From NCBI GenBank assembly GCA_963753285.1, contig CAVWBT010000011.1:137798-201797 (forward strand): a stretch of 64,000 nucleotides of DNA. Reading direction: 5' to 3'. The translations under genes and the position numbers were made by a program. Shown one piece after another: positions 36,513 to 43,406 of this stretch. Under the pieces are notes generated by a model that saw only the letters and a program-made list of their open reading frames with translations, had not been told where the DNA came from and did not search any database. How positions within the stretch are numbered: position 1 is the first letter of the stretch; each line of letters starts with the position of its first letter. Source of the DNA: JAHEDH01 sp963753285. GTDB lineage: Bacteria; Actinomycetota; Acidimicrobiia; Spongiisociales; ZC4RG35.

Positions 36513-36617
36513 GCCCCAACTCTCGCTCCCCGCTCAGCAGGTGACCAGAGGCCTATGGACATCACTGACCCCCATCTGATCGTCGCGGGTTCTCAGAGGC
36601 TGATGGCTCCCGCATAT

Positions 36618-36634
36618 CGTGCTTCGAGAGCACG
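36618..36634 (-). terminator. Small hairpin downstream of the 88-residue membrane protein gene
   Basis: Arms CGTGCT and AGCACG around TCGAG, 21 bases after the stop of the minus-strand gene at 36656. Confidence 0.4.
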
Positions 36635-36655
36635 TCGGCTGCCGTCCTCGTCGCT

Positions 36656-36922
36656 TCAGTCGCGTCGCCGGAGAGCGAATGCCAGGACGGGAAGCACGAT
36701 CAGGGCACTGCGCGGGCGCCACAGCACGACGAGTGCGCTGAGGCCGATGAACAGATAGGTACGGCGATCGACCTGGGTCAACACCGGAAAGGCGATCCAC
36801 AGTGCCACCAGCACGAGACCGATGCGGGCTGCGATGCCGGCGTTGGTGTCGTCCCCGTTGAGCCCGAGCATCGCCGCTGCCGCGAGGGCCGCTGCCGCCA
36901 CGACTCCGATCCCGATCCGCAT
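36656..36922 (-). CDS. Small membrane protein, 88 residues
   Basis: A protein of three predicted helices (about residues 4-20, 33-48, 55-67) ending in a basic tail FALRRRD. No family is recognised. It starts at ATG 36922, six bases after a TAGGCT box, and is divergent from gatC, whose own box lies 46 bases away. Confidence 0.7.
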   Translation of the reverse strand: MRIGIGVVAAAALAAAAMLGLNGDDTNAGIAARIGLVLVALWIAFPVLTQVDRRTYLFIGLSALVVLWRPRSALIVLPVLAFALRRRD

Positions 36923-36928
36923 CCGGCG

Positions 36929-36934
36929 AGCCTA
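36929..36934 (-). promoter_or_regulatory. Leaderless -10 box TAGGCT
   Basis: On the minus strand TAGGCT ends six bases before ATG 36922. Confidence 0.55.
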
Positions 36935-36979
36935 CGCCGCCTCGGCCGGCGTCACGGAGGCGCCCTCGGCGGACCGCTC

Positions 36980-36985
36980 TACACT
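36980..36985 (+). promoter_or_regulatory. Leaderless -10 box TACACT for gatCAB
   Basis: TACACT ends seven bases before the gatC ATG at 36993; there is no Shine-Dalgarno. Confidence 0.6.
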
Positions 36986-36992
36986 TCCGCCG

Positions 36993-37283
36993 ATGCCCAT
37001 CGACATCGACATCGCCCATGTCGCGCGACTCGCCCGGCTCGATCTGCCCACCGAACGACTCGAGACGCTGCGGTCCCAGCTCTCCGCCATCCTCGAGCAC
37101 GCCGCAGCGGTCCAATCGCTCGACACCGCAGGCGTCGAGCCGTCCAACCATCCGCTCGGATTCGTCAATGCGTTCCGTGAAGATGTCGTGACCGGCTCGC
37201 TCGATCGCGACGAGGTGCTCTCCATGGCACCGGAGGCCCGTGACGGGTACTTCGCAGCGCCGCCGGCGATGGGCCAGGAGTGA
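36993..37283 (+). CDS. gatC: Asp-tRNA(Asn)/Glu-tRNA(Gln) amidotransferase subunit C
   Basis: A 96-residue small subunit that stabilises GatA on GatB. Recognised by IDIAHVARLARLDLP near the start, the VNAFREDVV segment and the C-terminal YFAAPPAMGQE. It begins at a leaderless ATG and is followed four bases later by gatA, with gatB and a phosphatase behind. Since the complex makes Gln-tRNA(Gln) and/or Asn-tRNA(Asn), the operon suggests indirect aminoacylation of one or both. Confidence 0.95.
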   Translation: MPIDIDIAHVARLARLDLPTERLETLRSQLSAILEHAAAVQSLDTAGVEPSNHPLGFVNAFREDVVTGSLDRDEVLSMAPEARDGYFAAPPAMGQE

Positions 37284-37287
37284 TCTG

Positions 37288-38754
37288 ATGGGACTCGCCG
37301 ATCTCACCATCACCGACGCGGCCGCCGGCCTGCGATCGGGAGACCACTCCTCCGTGGACCTCACCGAGGCCGTGCTCGAGCGGGCGTCGATGACGGAAGC
37401 CGAGATTCACGCCTTCCTGACGATCGACCGCGACGCCGCGCTCGAAGCCGCCCGAGCCGCCGACGCCGAACTCGCGGCCGGCGAAGACCGGGGAACGCTC
37501 CACGGGATCCCGATCGCACTCAAGGACAACATGTGCCAGCGCGGCGTGGAGACCACAGCCGCATCACAGATCCTCGCCGGCTACCGGCCCCCCTATGACG
37601 CCACCGTCGTGACGAGGCTTCGTGACGCCGGAGCCGTACTGGTCGGCAAGGCCAACCTCGACGAGTTCGCCATGGGCTCTTCCACGGAGAACAGTGCCTA
37701 CGGGCCGACCCGCAACCCGTGGGACCCAGGCCGGGTTCCCGGTGGCTCGTCGGGCGGGAGCGCTGCCGCCGTCGCCGCGGGCTCGGCACTCGGGGCGCTC
37801 GGTTCCGACACCGGTGGCTCCATCCGCCAGCCCGGGAGCCTGTGTGGTGTCGTCGGGATGAAGCCGACCTACGGGACGGTCAGTCGGTACGGCTTGATCG
37901 CCTTCGCCAGCTCGCTCGATCAGATCGGGCCGATCACCCGCACCGTCGACGATGCCGTCGCCTTGCTCGAGGGCATCACCGGGCACGATCCGCTCGACGC
38001 CACCTCATGGGCGGGCAAGTACCCGGATCTGCGTTCGGAGATGGACGGCGGCGTGGCGGGAAAGCGGATCGGCGTCGTGACCGAATTCGCCGGCGACGGA
38101 TACGAGCCGGCCGTCACCGGAGCGCTGTCCCGCACGCTCGACCAGCTGAGTGATGCCGGAGCAGAGATCATCGAGGTGTCACTTCCGACCGTCGAGTTGG
38201 CGTTGTCGGCGTACTACCTGATCGCCCCGGCGGAATGCTCGGCCAACCTCGCCCGCTTCGACGGGATGAGATACGGCCTCCGGGTCGATGGAGATACGAC
38301 CGAGGAGATGATGGCCAGGACCCGAGCCGAGGGGTTCGGTCCGGAGGTCATCCGCCGGATCCTGCTCGGTACCTACGCCCTGTCCGCCGGCTACTACGAC
38401 GCCTTCTACGGTCAGGCGCACAAGGCACGCACCGTCCTCCGCAACGAGTTCGCAGCCGCCTACGAGCAAGTCGACGTGCTCATGTCTCCGACCTCGCCCA
38501 CCGTGGCGTTCCCTTTCGACGCCAAGTCCGACCCGCTTGCGATGTATCTGTCCGACGTCTGCACGATCCCCTCGAACCTCGCCGGTGACCCGGCGATCTC
38601 GGTGCCGGTGGGTCTCGATCCCCAGGGACTGCCGATCGGCGTCCAGGTGATGGCCCCGGCGATGGGCGAGCCTGTGATGTTCGGCGTCGCCAAGGCGATC
38701 GAGCGGATGGCCGGATTCGACGCGCGACCCACGATGCTCGAGGAGCTGGCATGA
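37288..38754 (+). CDS. gatA: Asp-tRNA(Asn)/Glu-tRNA(Gln) amidotransferase subunit A
   Basis: A 488-residue amidase that releases ammonia from glutamine. The Ser-cisSer-Lys triad is visible: Lys in GIPIALKDN (near 76), Ser in VPGGSSGGSAAAVAAG and Ser in SDTGGSIRQP. ATG 37288 is preceded by CCAGGAG at about ten bases, spanning the gatC stop. The gatB start overlaps its stop (ATGA). Confidence 0.97.
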   Translation: MGLADLTITDAAAGLRSGDHSSVDLTEAVLERASMTEAEIHAFLTIDRDAALEAARAADAELAAGEDRGTLHGIPIALKDNMCQRGVETTAASQILAGYRPPYDATVVTRLRDAGAVLVGKANLDEFAMGSSTENSAYGPTRNPWDPGRVPGGSSGGSAAAVAAGSALGALGSDTGGSIRQPGSLCGVVGMKPTYGTVSRYGLIAFASSLDQIGPITRTVDDAVALLEGITGHDPLDATSWAGKYPDLRSEMDGGVAGKRIGVVTEFAGDGYEPAVTGALSRTLDQLSDAGAEIIEVSLPTVELALSAYYLIAPAECSANLARFDGMRYGLRVDGDTTEEMMARTRAEGFGPEVIRRILLGTYALSAGYYDAFYGQAHKARTVLRNEFAAAYEQVDVLMSPTSPTVAFPFDAKSDPLAMYLSDVCTIPSNLAGDPAISVPVGLDPQGLPIGVQVMAPAMGEPVMFGVAKAIERMAGFDARPTMLEELA

Positions 38755-40202
38755 GCGGCACCACGACTTGGGAGCCCGTGATCGGAATCGAGGTGCACGT
38801 CGAGCTCGCCACGAACTCGAAGATGTTCTGCGGGTGTGCGGTCAGCTTCGGTGACGAACCCAACACCAACGTGTGTCCCACGTGCCTGGCGCTGCCGGGC
38901 GCGCTGCCCGTCACGAACGGGCGTGCGATCGAGTGGATCACGAAGATCGGGCTGGCGCTCAACTGCGAGATCGCCGAGTGGTCGGTCTTCCACCGGAAGA
39001 ACTACTTCTACGCCGATCTGCCCAAGAACTACCAGATCTCCCAGTTCGATCTGCCGGTGTGCCACGACGGATGGCTCGACGTCGACGTCGACGGCGAGAC
39101 GGTCCGCATCGGCATCGAGCGAGCGCACCAGGAAGAGGACACCGGCAAGTCGCTCCACCTGGGCGATGGCGGTCGCATCCACGCCGCAACCGAGACCCTG
39201 TTGGACTTCAACCGCGCCGGAGTGCCGCTGGTCGAGGTCGTGTCGAGACCAGACATGAGGTCGGCGGCACAGGCCAGGGCGTACGCGCAGACACTGCGTG
39301 AGGTCATCGCCGAACTCGACGTGTCCGACGCCAGGCTGGAGGAGGGCTCGATCCGCTTCGACGCCAACATCTCCGTACGGCCCGGCCCCGACGCTCCGTT
39401 CGGCACCAAGGTCGAGATCAAGAACATGAACTCGTTCCGCTCGCTCGAAAAGGCCGTCGATTTCGAGATCAAGCGCCAGATCGCCGAACTCGAGGCCGGC
39501 GGCGAGCTCGTCCAGGAAACGAGACACTGGGACGAGGAGTCCGGCGTGACCACCTCGATGCGGACCAAGGAGGGGAGTTCGGACTACCGCTACTTCACCG
39601 AGCCCGACCTGGTGCCGCTCGTCGTCACACCGGCCTGGCGGGAGGAAATCCGCGCGACGCTGCCGGAGCTTCCACATCAGCGCAAGGCCCGTTATGTCGA
39701 GCTCGGCGTCGATCCGCAGAGCGCAGGAGCGCTCGGCGCGGCGGACGTCGTGTTGCGAGAACTGTTCGAAGCAACGGTCGCTGAAGGCGCCGATCCCCGA
39801 TCGGCCGGCAACTGGATCACCGGCGAAGTGGTCGCCTGGATGAGGAGAGAGGACGTCACCGAGGTCGACGCCGAACCGTCCGCCATCGCAGAGATGATCG
39901 GCATGATCGACGCCAACGAGCTCTCGACATCGGCTGCGAAGGACGTGCTCGACGGCATCCTGCGGGGTGAGGGCGGCGCCCGCCAGGTCGCCGAGTCACG
40001 GGATCTGCTTCAGATGACCGACACCGGGGCGATCGAATCGGCAGTCGACGCAGTGCTCGCCGACAACCCCGACGCCGTCGAGCGCTATCGCAGCGGTGAG
40101 CAGAAGGTGGTCGGGTTCCTCGTCGGGCAGGTGATGCGGGCAACCCAGGGCAAGGCCGACCCGAAGGCGGTCAACAGCCTCCTCACGGAGAAGCTGTCCT
40201 GA
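38751..40202 (+). CDS. gatB: Asp-tRNA(Asn)/Glu-tRNA(Gln) amidotransferase subunit B
   Basis: A 483-residue subunit that phosphorylates and amidates the mischarged tRNA. It shows EPVIGIEVHVEL, the zinc cysteines in MFCGCAVSFG and CPTCLALPG, NYFYADLPKNYQISQFD, KIEIKNMNSFR-like VEIKNMNSFRSLEKA, and the C-terminal helical and YqeY-like tail (VGFLVGQVMRATQGKADPK). Its stop overlaps the probable CTG start of the next gene. Confidence 0.97.
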   Translation: MSGTTTWEPVIGIEVHVELATNSKMFCGCAVSFGDEPNTNVCPTCLALPGALPVTNGRAIEWITKIGLALNCEIAEWSVFHRKNYFYADLPKNYQISQFDLPVCHDGWLDVDVDGETVRIGIERAHQEEDTGKSLHLGDGGRIHAATETLLDFNRAGVPLVEVVSRPDMRSAAQARAYAQTLREVIAELDVSDARLEEGSIRFDANISVRPGPDAPFGTKVEIKNMNSFRSLEKAVDFEIKRQIAELEAGGELVQETRHWDEESGVTTSMRTKEGSSDYRYFTEPDLVPLVVTPAWREEIRATLPELPHQRKARYVELGVDPQSAGALGAADVVLRELFEATVAEGADPRSAGNWITGEVVAWMRREDVTEVDAEPSAIAEMIGMIDANELSTSAAKDVLDGILRGEGGARQVAESRDLLQMTDTGAIESAVDAVLADNPDAVERYRSGEQKVVGFLVGQVMRATQGKADPKAVNSLLTEKLS

Positions 40203-40825
40203 TCCTCTTCGGTCGTGAGGTCGACGCAGTCGTCTTCGACTGCGACGGGGTGCTGGTCGACTCCGAACCCGTCTCGTTCCGGGCATGGCAAGACGCAATC
40301 GGGATCTATGGGCACCACCTGACCGCCGAAGAGTTCCAGACCTCGATCGGCACCACCGACCGCATGGTCGCCGAGGCCTGGGCCCCTCGCCTCGGCACCG
40401 ACGCCGACCGCCTCGACGACCTGGCGCGTGAAGCGTTCCTGGCCCGTGCCGGGGAACTCAGGGTGTTCGAGGACGCGGTGGCGCTCCGCACGTCCATCGA
40501 CCTGCCCGTTGCGATCGGGACGAACAGCGCCCGGTGGCGCCTCGATGCCGTGCTCACCGCCACCGGTCTCGACGCGCTGTTCGATGTGTCGGTCACCGCA
40601 AGCGATGTCGCCGAACCGAAACCCGCCCCGGACATCTACCTCGAGGCGTTCGAACGGATCGGCGTTCTGCCCCGGCGTGGCGTGGTCCTGGAGGACTCGC
40701 CGTCCGGAACGAGGGCGGCCAAGGCGACCGGGGCGCACGTGGTCGCCGTCGATCGGGGGATGGTCGACGTGGCCGAGCTCGCCGCCGCCGATCAGGTGGT
40801 GAGCGGGTTGCAGCCGGCGGGCTGA
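40199..40825 (+). CDS. HAD family hydrolase (phosphatase), probable CTG start
   Basis: A protein of about 208 residues, beta-phosphoglucomutase-like subfamily. HAD motif I is VVFDCDGVLVDSE (near residue 15), motif II IGTNSARW, motif III KPAPDIY, motif IV VLEDSPSGTRAA. The first ATG, GTG or TTG in the frame is GTG 40250, inside motif I, which would delete the catalytic Asp. CTG at 40199-40201 overlaps the gatB stop as CTGA, exactly where an ATGA overlap is normal, so I place the start there. Substrate unknown. Confidence 0.85.
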   Translation: MILFGREVDAVVFDCDGVLVDSEPVSFRAWQDAIGIYGHHLTAEEFQTSIGTTDRMVAEAWAPRLGTDADRLDDLAREAFLARAGELRVFEDAVALRTSIDLPVAIGTNSARWRLDAVLTATGLDALFDVSVTASDVAEPKPAPDIYLEAFERIGVLPRRGVVLEDSPSGTRAAKATGAHVVAVDRGMVDVAELAAADQVVSGLQPAG

Positions 40826-40840
40826 GACTTCGCCTGTGGC

Positions 40841-40846
40841 TAGCCT
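40841..40846 (+). promoter_or_regulatory. Leaderless-type -10 box TAGCCT upstream of the tup operon
   Basis: TAGCCT ends seven bases before an ATG at 40854 that begins a nine-codon reading frame, 20 bases upstream of the tupB ATG. Confidence 0.5.
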
Positions 40847-40853
40847 CGCGCCG

Positions 40854-40883
40854 ATGTCTGTCCGGCGGTTGGTATGGGGCTGA
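40854..40883 (+). CDS. Nine-residue leader peptide MSVRRLVWG overlapping the tupB start
   Basis: ATG 40854 sits at leaderless distance from TAGCCT, and the frame ends at TGA 40881-40883. The tupB ATG (40874) lies inside it in another frame. tupB itself has no Shine-Dalgarno, so translation of the leader followed by restart could deliver ribosomes to tupB. This is inferred from layout only; the peptide is too short for family assignment. Confidence 0.35.
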   Translation: MSVRRLVWG

Positions 40884-41557
40884 TCCTCGATGCGATCTCC
40901 GACGCCTTCAAGTCGCTGTCCGATCCCGAACTCATCGAGGTCGTCGGACTCACGCTGGTCGTGAGTGGGCTGGCCAGTGTCGCCAGCCTCGGCGTGGGGG
41001 TCCCGGTCGGGGCCATGCTCGGACTGGGTCGGTTCCGCGGTCGAAGCGCCGTTCGGGTGGCCGTGGACGTCGGTATGGGGCTCCCTCCGGTGCTCGTCGG
41101 GTTGGCGTTGTTGTTGATCCTGTGGCGTTCCGGCCCGCTCGGCTCACTGCGTCTCACGTTCACGCCGACGGCGATGGTGATCGCACAGTTCCTCCTGGCG
41201 CTTCCGATCGTGGCCGGCCTCACCGCAACCGCCATCGAGTCGCTGCCGGCTGCCGCCATCGAACAGCTCGATGCGCTGAGGCTCGCTCCCGTCGATCGAG
41301 CCCGCCTGGCGCTGGTCGAGGTGTGGCCTGGGGTCATCGGTGCCGCAGTGGCCGCGTTCGGCCGCGTGGTGTCCGAGGTCGGCGCGGTCTTGATCGTGGG
41401 CGGAAACATCTCGGGTGAAACCCGCGTGCTCACGACCTTGATCGTCCAGGAATCGAGACAAGCGCGGTTCGGCCCGGCCCTCGGCGCCGGCATCGTGCTG
41501 CTGGTGATCTCTCTGATCGTCAACGTGTCGCTCAGCAGGATCCGGGGGGCCCGATGA
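40874..41557 (+). CDS. tupB: Tungstate-type ABC transporter permease (TupB-like)
   Basis: A 227-residue inner-membrane permease with about five to six helices and the cytoplasmic loop EQLDALRLAPVDRARLALVEVWPGVIGA, which carries the EAA-type coupling motif. Its closest kin by pattern are TupB permeases for tungstate (VVGLTLVVSGLASVAS, PPVLVGLALLLILWRSGPLG). It is followed by an ATPase and a TupA-like binding lipoprotein with ATGA/GTGA overlaps. Tungstate is the likeliest substrate; molybdate is possible. Confidence 0.85.
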   Translation: MGLILDAISDAFKSLSDPELIEVVGLTLVVSGLASVASLGVGVPVGAMLGLGRFRGRSAVRVAVDVGMGLPPVLVGLALLLILWRSGPLGSLRLTFTPTAMVIAQFLLALPIVAGLTATAIESLPAAAIEQLDALRLAPVDRARLALVEVWPGVIGAAVAAFGRVVSEVGAVLIVGGNISGETRVLTTLIVQESRQARFGPALGAGIVLLVISLIVNVSLSRIRGAR

Positions 41558-42486
41558 GATCGTCGGGTTTCGAACTGATGCCAGGGGTCACGACCGTCGT
41601 GTTCGGACCGAACGGCGCCGGCAAGACCACGCTGCTCCGAGAGCTGGTCGGTGAGTTGGAGGCAGTCGCGTATCTCCCGCAGCAGCCGTACCTCTTCAGG
41701 GGGTTGGCGGGCACCAACCTCGGCCTCGGACTCACCGATGAGGAATGTGGTCTCGCCGGGCAGTACGCCCGACGATTCGGGCTCGGTGAGCTGCTCGCGC
41801 AGCCAGCTCGGGTGGCCAGCGGAGGAGAACGCGCCCGGCTCGGCTTGGCGCGGACCCTGGCGAGATCCGAGGAGATCGTCCTGCTCGACGAGCCGCTCGC
41901 AGCCGTCGATCTCGCCGAGCGTCCTGCGATCGCTACGACGGTTCGCCACGCGCTGCGCGGAAAGACGGCCGTCGTCGTCACACACGAGCTCGAACAGGTG
42001 GTCGCCCTGGGGGACCGCCTGGCGATCATGATCGACGGTCTGGTGGTTCAGCAGGGGCCGGTGGAGACGGTGATGGCCCACCCGGTGTCCGAGGCGGTCG
42101 CCCGGACGATCGGTGTGACCAATGTCTACGACGGCGAGGTCGTCGCGACGAGCGCCTCGACCGTCACCGTCCAGACGGACTCGGTGCAGATGGTCGGGAC
42201 CGGTGACGTCGAGGTCGGCATGGCCGTCCGGGTGCTCATACCCGCCGAGACCGTCATCCTGCTCCAGCCCGGATCGGCGCCGTCCGGCGGCTCTGCTCGG
42301 AACCGGTGGTCTGGCGTGATCCGGGACATGGAGCCGGCCGGCCGGCTCACGGACGTCATCATCGACATCGGCGTTCCGCTCCGAGCGATCGTGACACCTG
42401 GCTCCGTCGACGAGCTCGGCCTCGCCGTCGACGGGGATGTCGTCGCTGCGGTGAAGGCGTCGTCCGTGAGGATCGTGGCTCAGTGA
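41554..42486 (+). CDS. tupC: ABC transporter ATP-binding protein with C-terminal TOBE-like domain (TupC-like)
   Basis: A 310-residue ATPase. Walker A is VFGPNGAGKTTLL (residues 16-28), the signature reads ASGGERARLGLARTLA instead of the usual LSGGQ, Walker B is EIVLLDEPLAAVD, and the switch His is VVTHELEQV. From about 225 a TOBE-like small domain (VRVLIPAETVILLQPG, VDIDIGVPLRAIV-type strands) could bind the oxyanion and regulate transport. The N-terminal part is short: the usual strand before Walker A is abbreviated. It overlaps both neighbours by four bases. Confidence 0.88.
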   Translation: MRSSGFELMPGVTTVVFGPNGAGKTTLLRELVGELEAVAYLPQQPYLFRGLAGTNLGLGLTDEECGLAGQYARRFGLGELLAQPARVASGGERARLGLARTLARSEEIVLLDEPLAAVDLAERPAIATTVRHALRGKTAVVVTHELEQVVALGDRLAIMIDGLVVQQGPVETVMAHPVSEAVARTIGVTNVYDGEVVATSASTVTVQTDSVQMVGTGDVEVGMAVRVLIPAETVILLQPGSAPSGGSARNRWSGVIRDMEPAGRLTDVIIDIGVPLRAIVTPGSVDELGLAVDGDVVAAVKASSVRIVAQ

Positions 42487-43259
42487 AATCGGCATGGTTC
42501 GGCGTCTTCCTCCTGCTTGTCGCAGGGTGCGGCGGCTCGGGGACCGTGCTGGTGGCGGCCGGCACGACCCTGGTCGATTCGGGTTTCATCGAAGCCGTCG
42601 CCGACGACTTCGTCGCACAGACCGGGATCGACGTCGACGTCCTCGGCGAGGCAACCGCCCAAGTCTTGGCGCTGGCTCGCAGCGGTTCGGTGGACGTCAC
42701 GATCACGCACGCCCCGGATCTGGAGGCCGAGTTCGAAGCCGACGGGCTCGCCTCGGCCAGTGAGACGGTCTTCAGCAGTCGGTTCGTGATCGCAGGACCT
42801 CCGGGCGTCCGGCTTTCCGCCGGGGACGCCGCCGAGGCGTTTCGAGAGATCGCGAACCTCGGGGGCCCGTTCGTCGGCCGGGAGGACGGCTCGGGCACGG
42901 CGATCGTCGAAGCTGGGATCTGGGCCGCGGCGGGGATCGACGGCCCGTCTCAGGAGTGGTATCTCAGCACCGGCCAGGGGATGGGGCTCACGCTCCAGGT
43001 CGCATCCGAGCGCTCGGCGTTCGTGCTCGCCGAGCTCGGGACGTTTCTCTCAACCGAGCGTCTCGATCTCGTCGACAGTGGGATCAGAGACCCGATGCTG
43101 GAGAATCCGTACCGGGCGATGAGCGTCGCCGCCAGCGATGCGGCGGGCGCAGCGAGATTCGTCGAGTGGCTGACCTCCGACGACGGACGTGACGCGATCG
43201 AACGGGCGAACCAGGAGATCTTCGGAACCGAGGTGTTCGTTCCGGCGGATCACGGGTAG
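42483..43259 (+). CDS. tupA: Tungstate-type substrate-binding lipoprotein (TupA-like)
   Basis: A 258-residue extracellular binding protein. The signal ends in the lipobox LLVAGCG (Cys16). TupA-like features are AAGTTLVDSGFIEAVADDF and SGSVDVTITHAPDLEAEF, with REDGSGTAIVE and MLENPYRAMSVAA later on. It starts at GTG 42483, overlapping the ATPase gene. Placement last in the operon is less usual than first. Single-base stops leave two bases before the heptad array that separates it from pyk. Confidence 0.88.
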   Translation: MKSAWFGVFLLLVAGCGGSGTVLVAAGTTLVDSGFIEAVADDFVAQTGIDVDVLGEATAQVLALARSGSVDVTITHAPDLEAEFEADGLASASETVFSSRFVIAGPPGVRLSAGDAAEAFREIANLGGPFVGREDGSGTAIVEAGIWAAAGIDGPSQEWYLSTGQGMGLTLQVASERSAFVLAELGTFLSTERLDLVDSGIRDPMLENPYRAMSVAASDAAGAARFVEWLTSDDGRDAIERANQEIFGTEVFVPADHG

Positions 43260-43260
43260 C

Positions 43261-43390
43261 CGATTGTCAAGCTTGAAGTTCCAGGTTCCAGATTCCGAGT
43301 TCCGAGAAGCGAGTTCTGAGCTCATTGCCCGCTGCTCACTGCGCTCACCATGGCGCATATCGCAGAGCGCATATCGCACGGCGCAGGGCC
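43261..43390. repeat. Heptad-phased array between tupA and pyk
   Basis: From 43261 the gap can be read in about 18 consecutive 7-mers: CGATTGT, CAAGCTT, GAAGTTC, CAGGTTC, CAGATTC, CGAGTTC, CGAGAAG, CGAGTTC, TGAGCTC and so on. The second half changes to GGCGCAT, ATCGCAG, AGCGCAT, ATCGCAC, GGCGCAG in the same phase. It ends three bases before the pyk -10 box. Confidence 0.85.
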
Positions 43391-43392
43391 GG

Positions 43393-43398
43393 TAGGGT
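43393..43398 (+). promoter_or_regulatory. Leaderless -10 box TAGGGT for pyk
   Basis: TAGGGT ends eight bases before ATG 43407; no Shine-Dalgarno intervenes. Confidence 0.55.
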
Positions 43399-43406
43399 TC
43401 ACTTTC

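Noticed and set aside
43350..43406. Longer N-terminus of pyruvate kinase from ATG 43350
   Set aside because: The extra residues translate the heptad array, and the family start MERLTKIVATLGPS coincides with the leaderless ATG.
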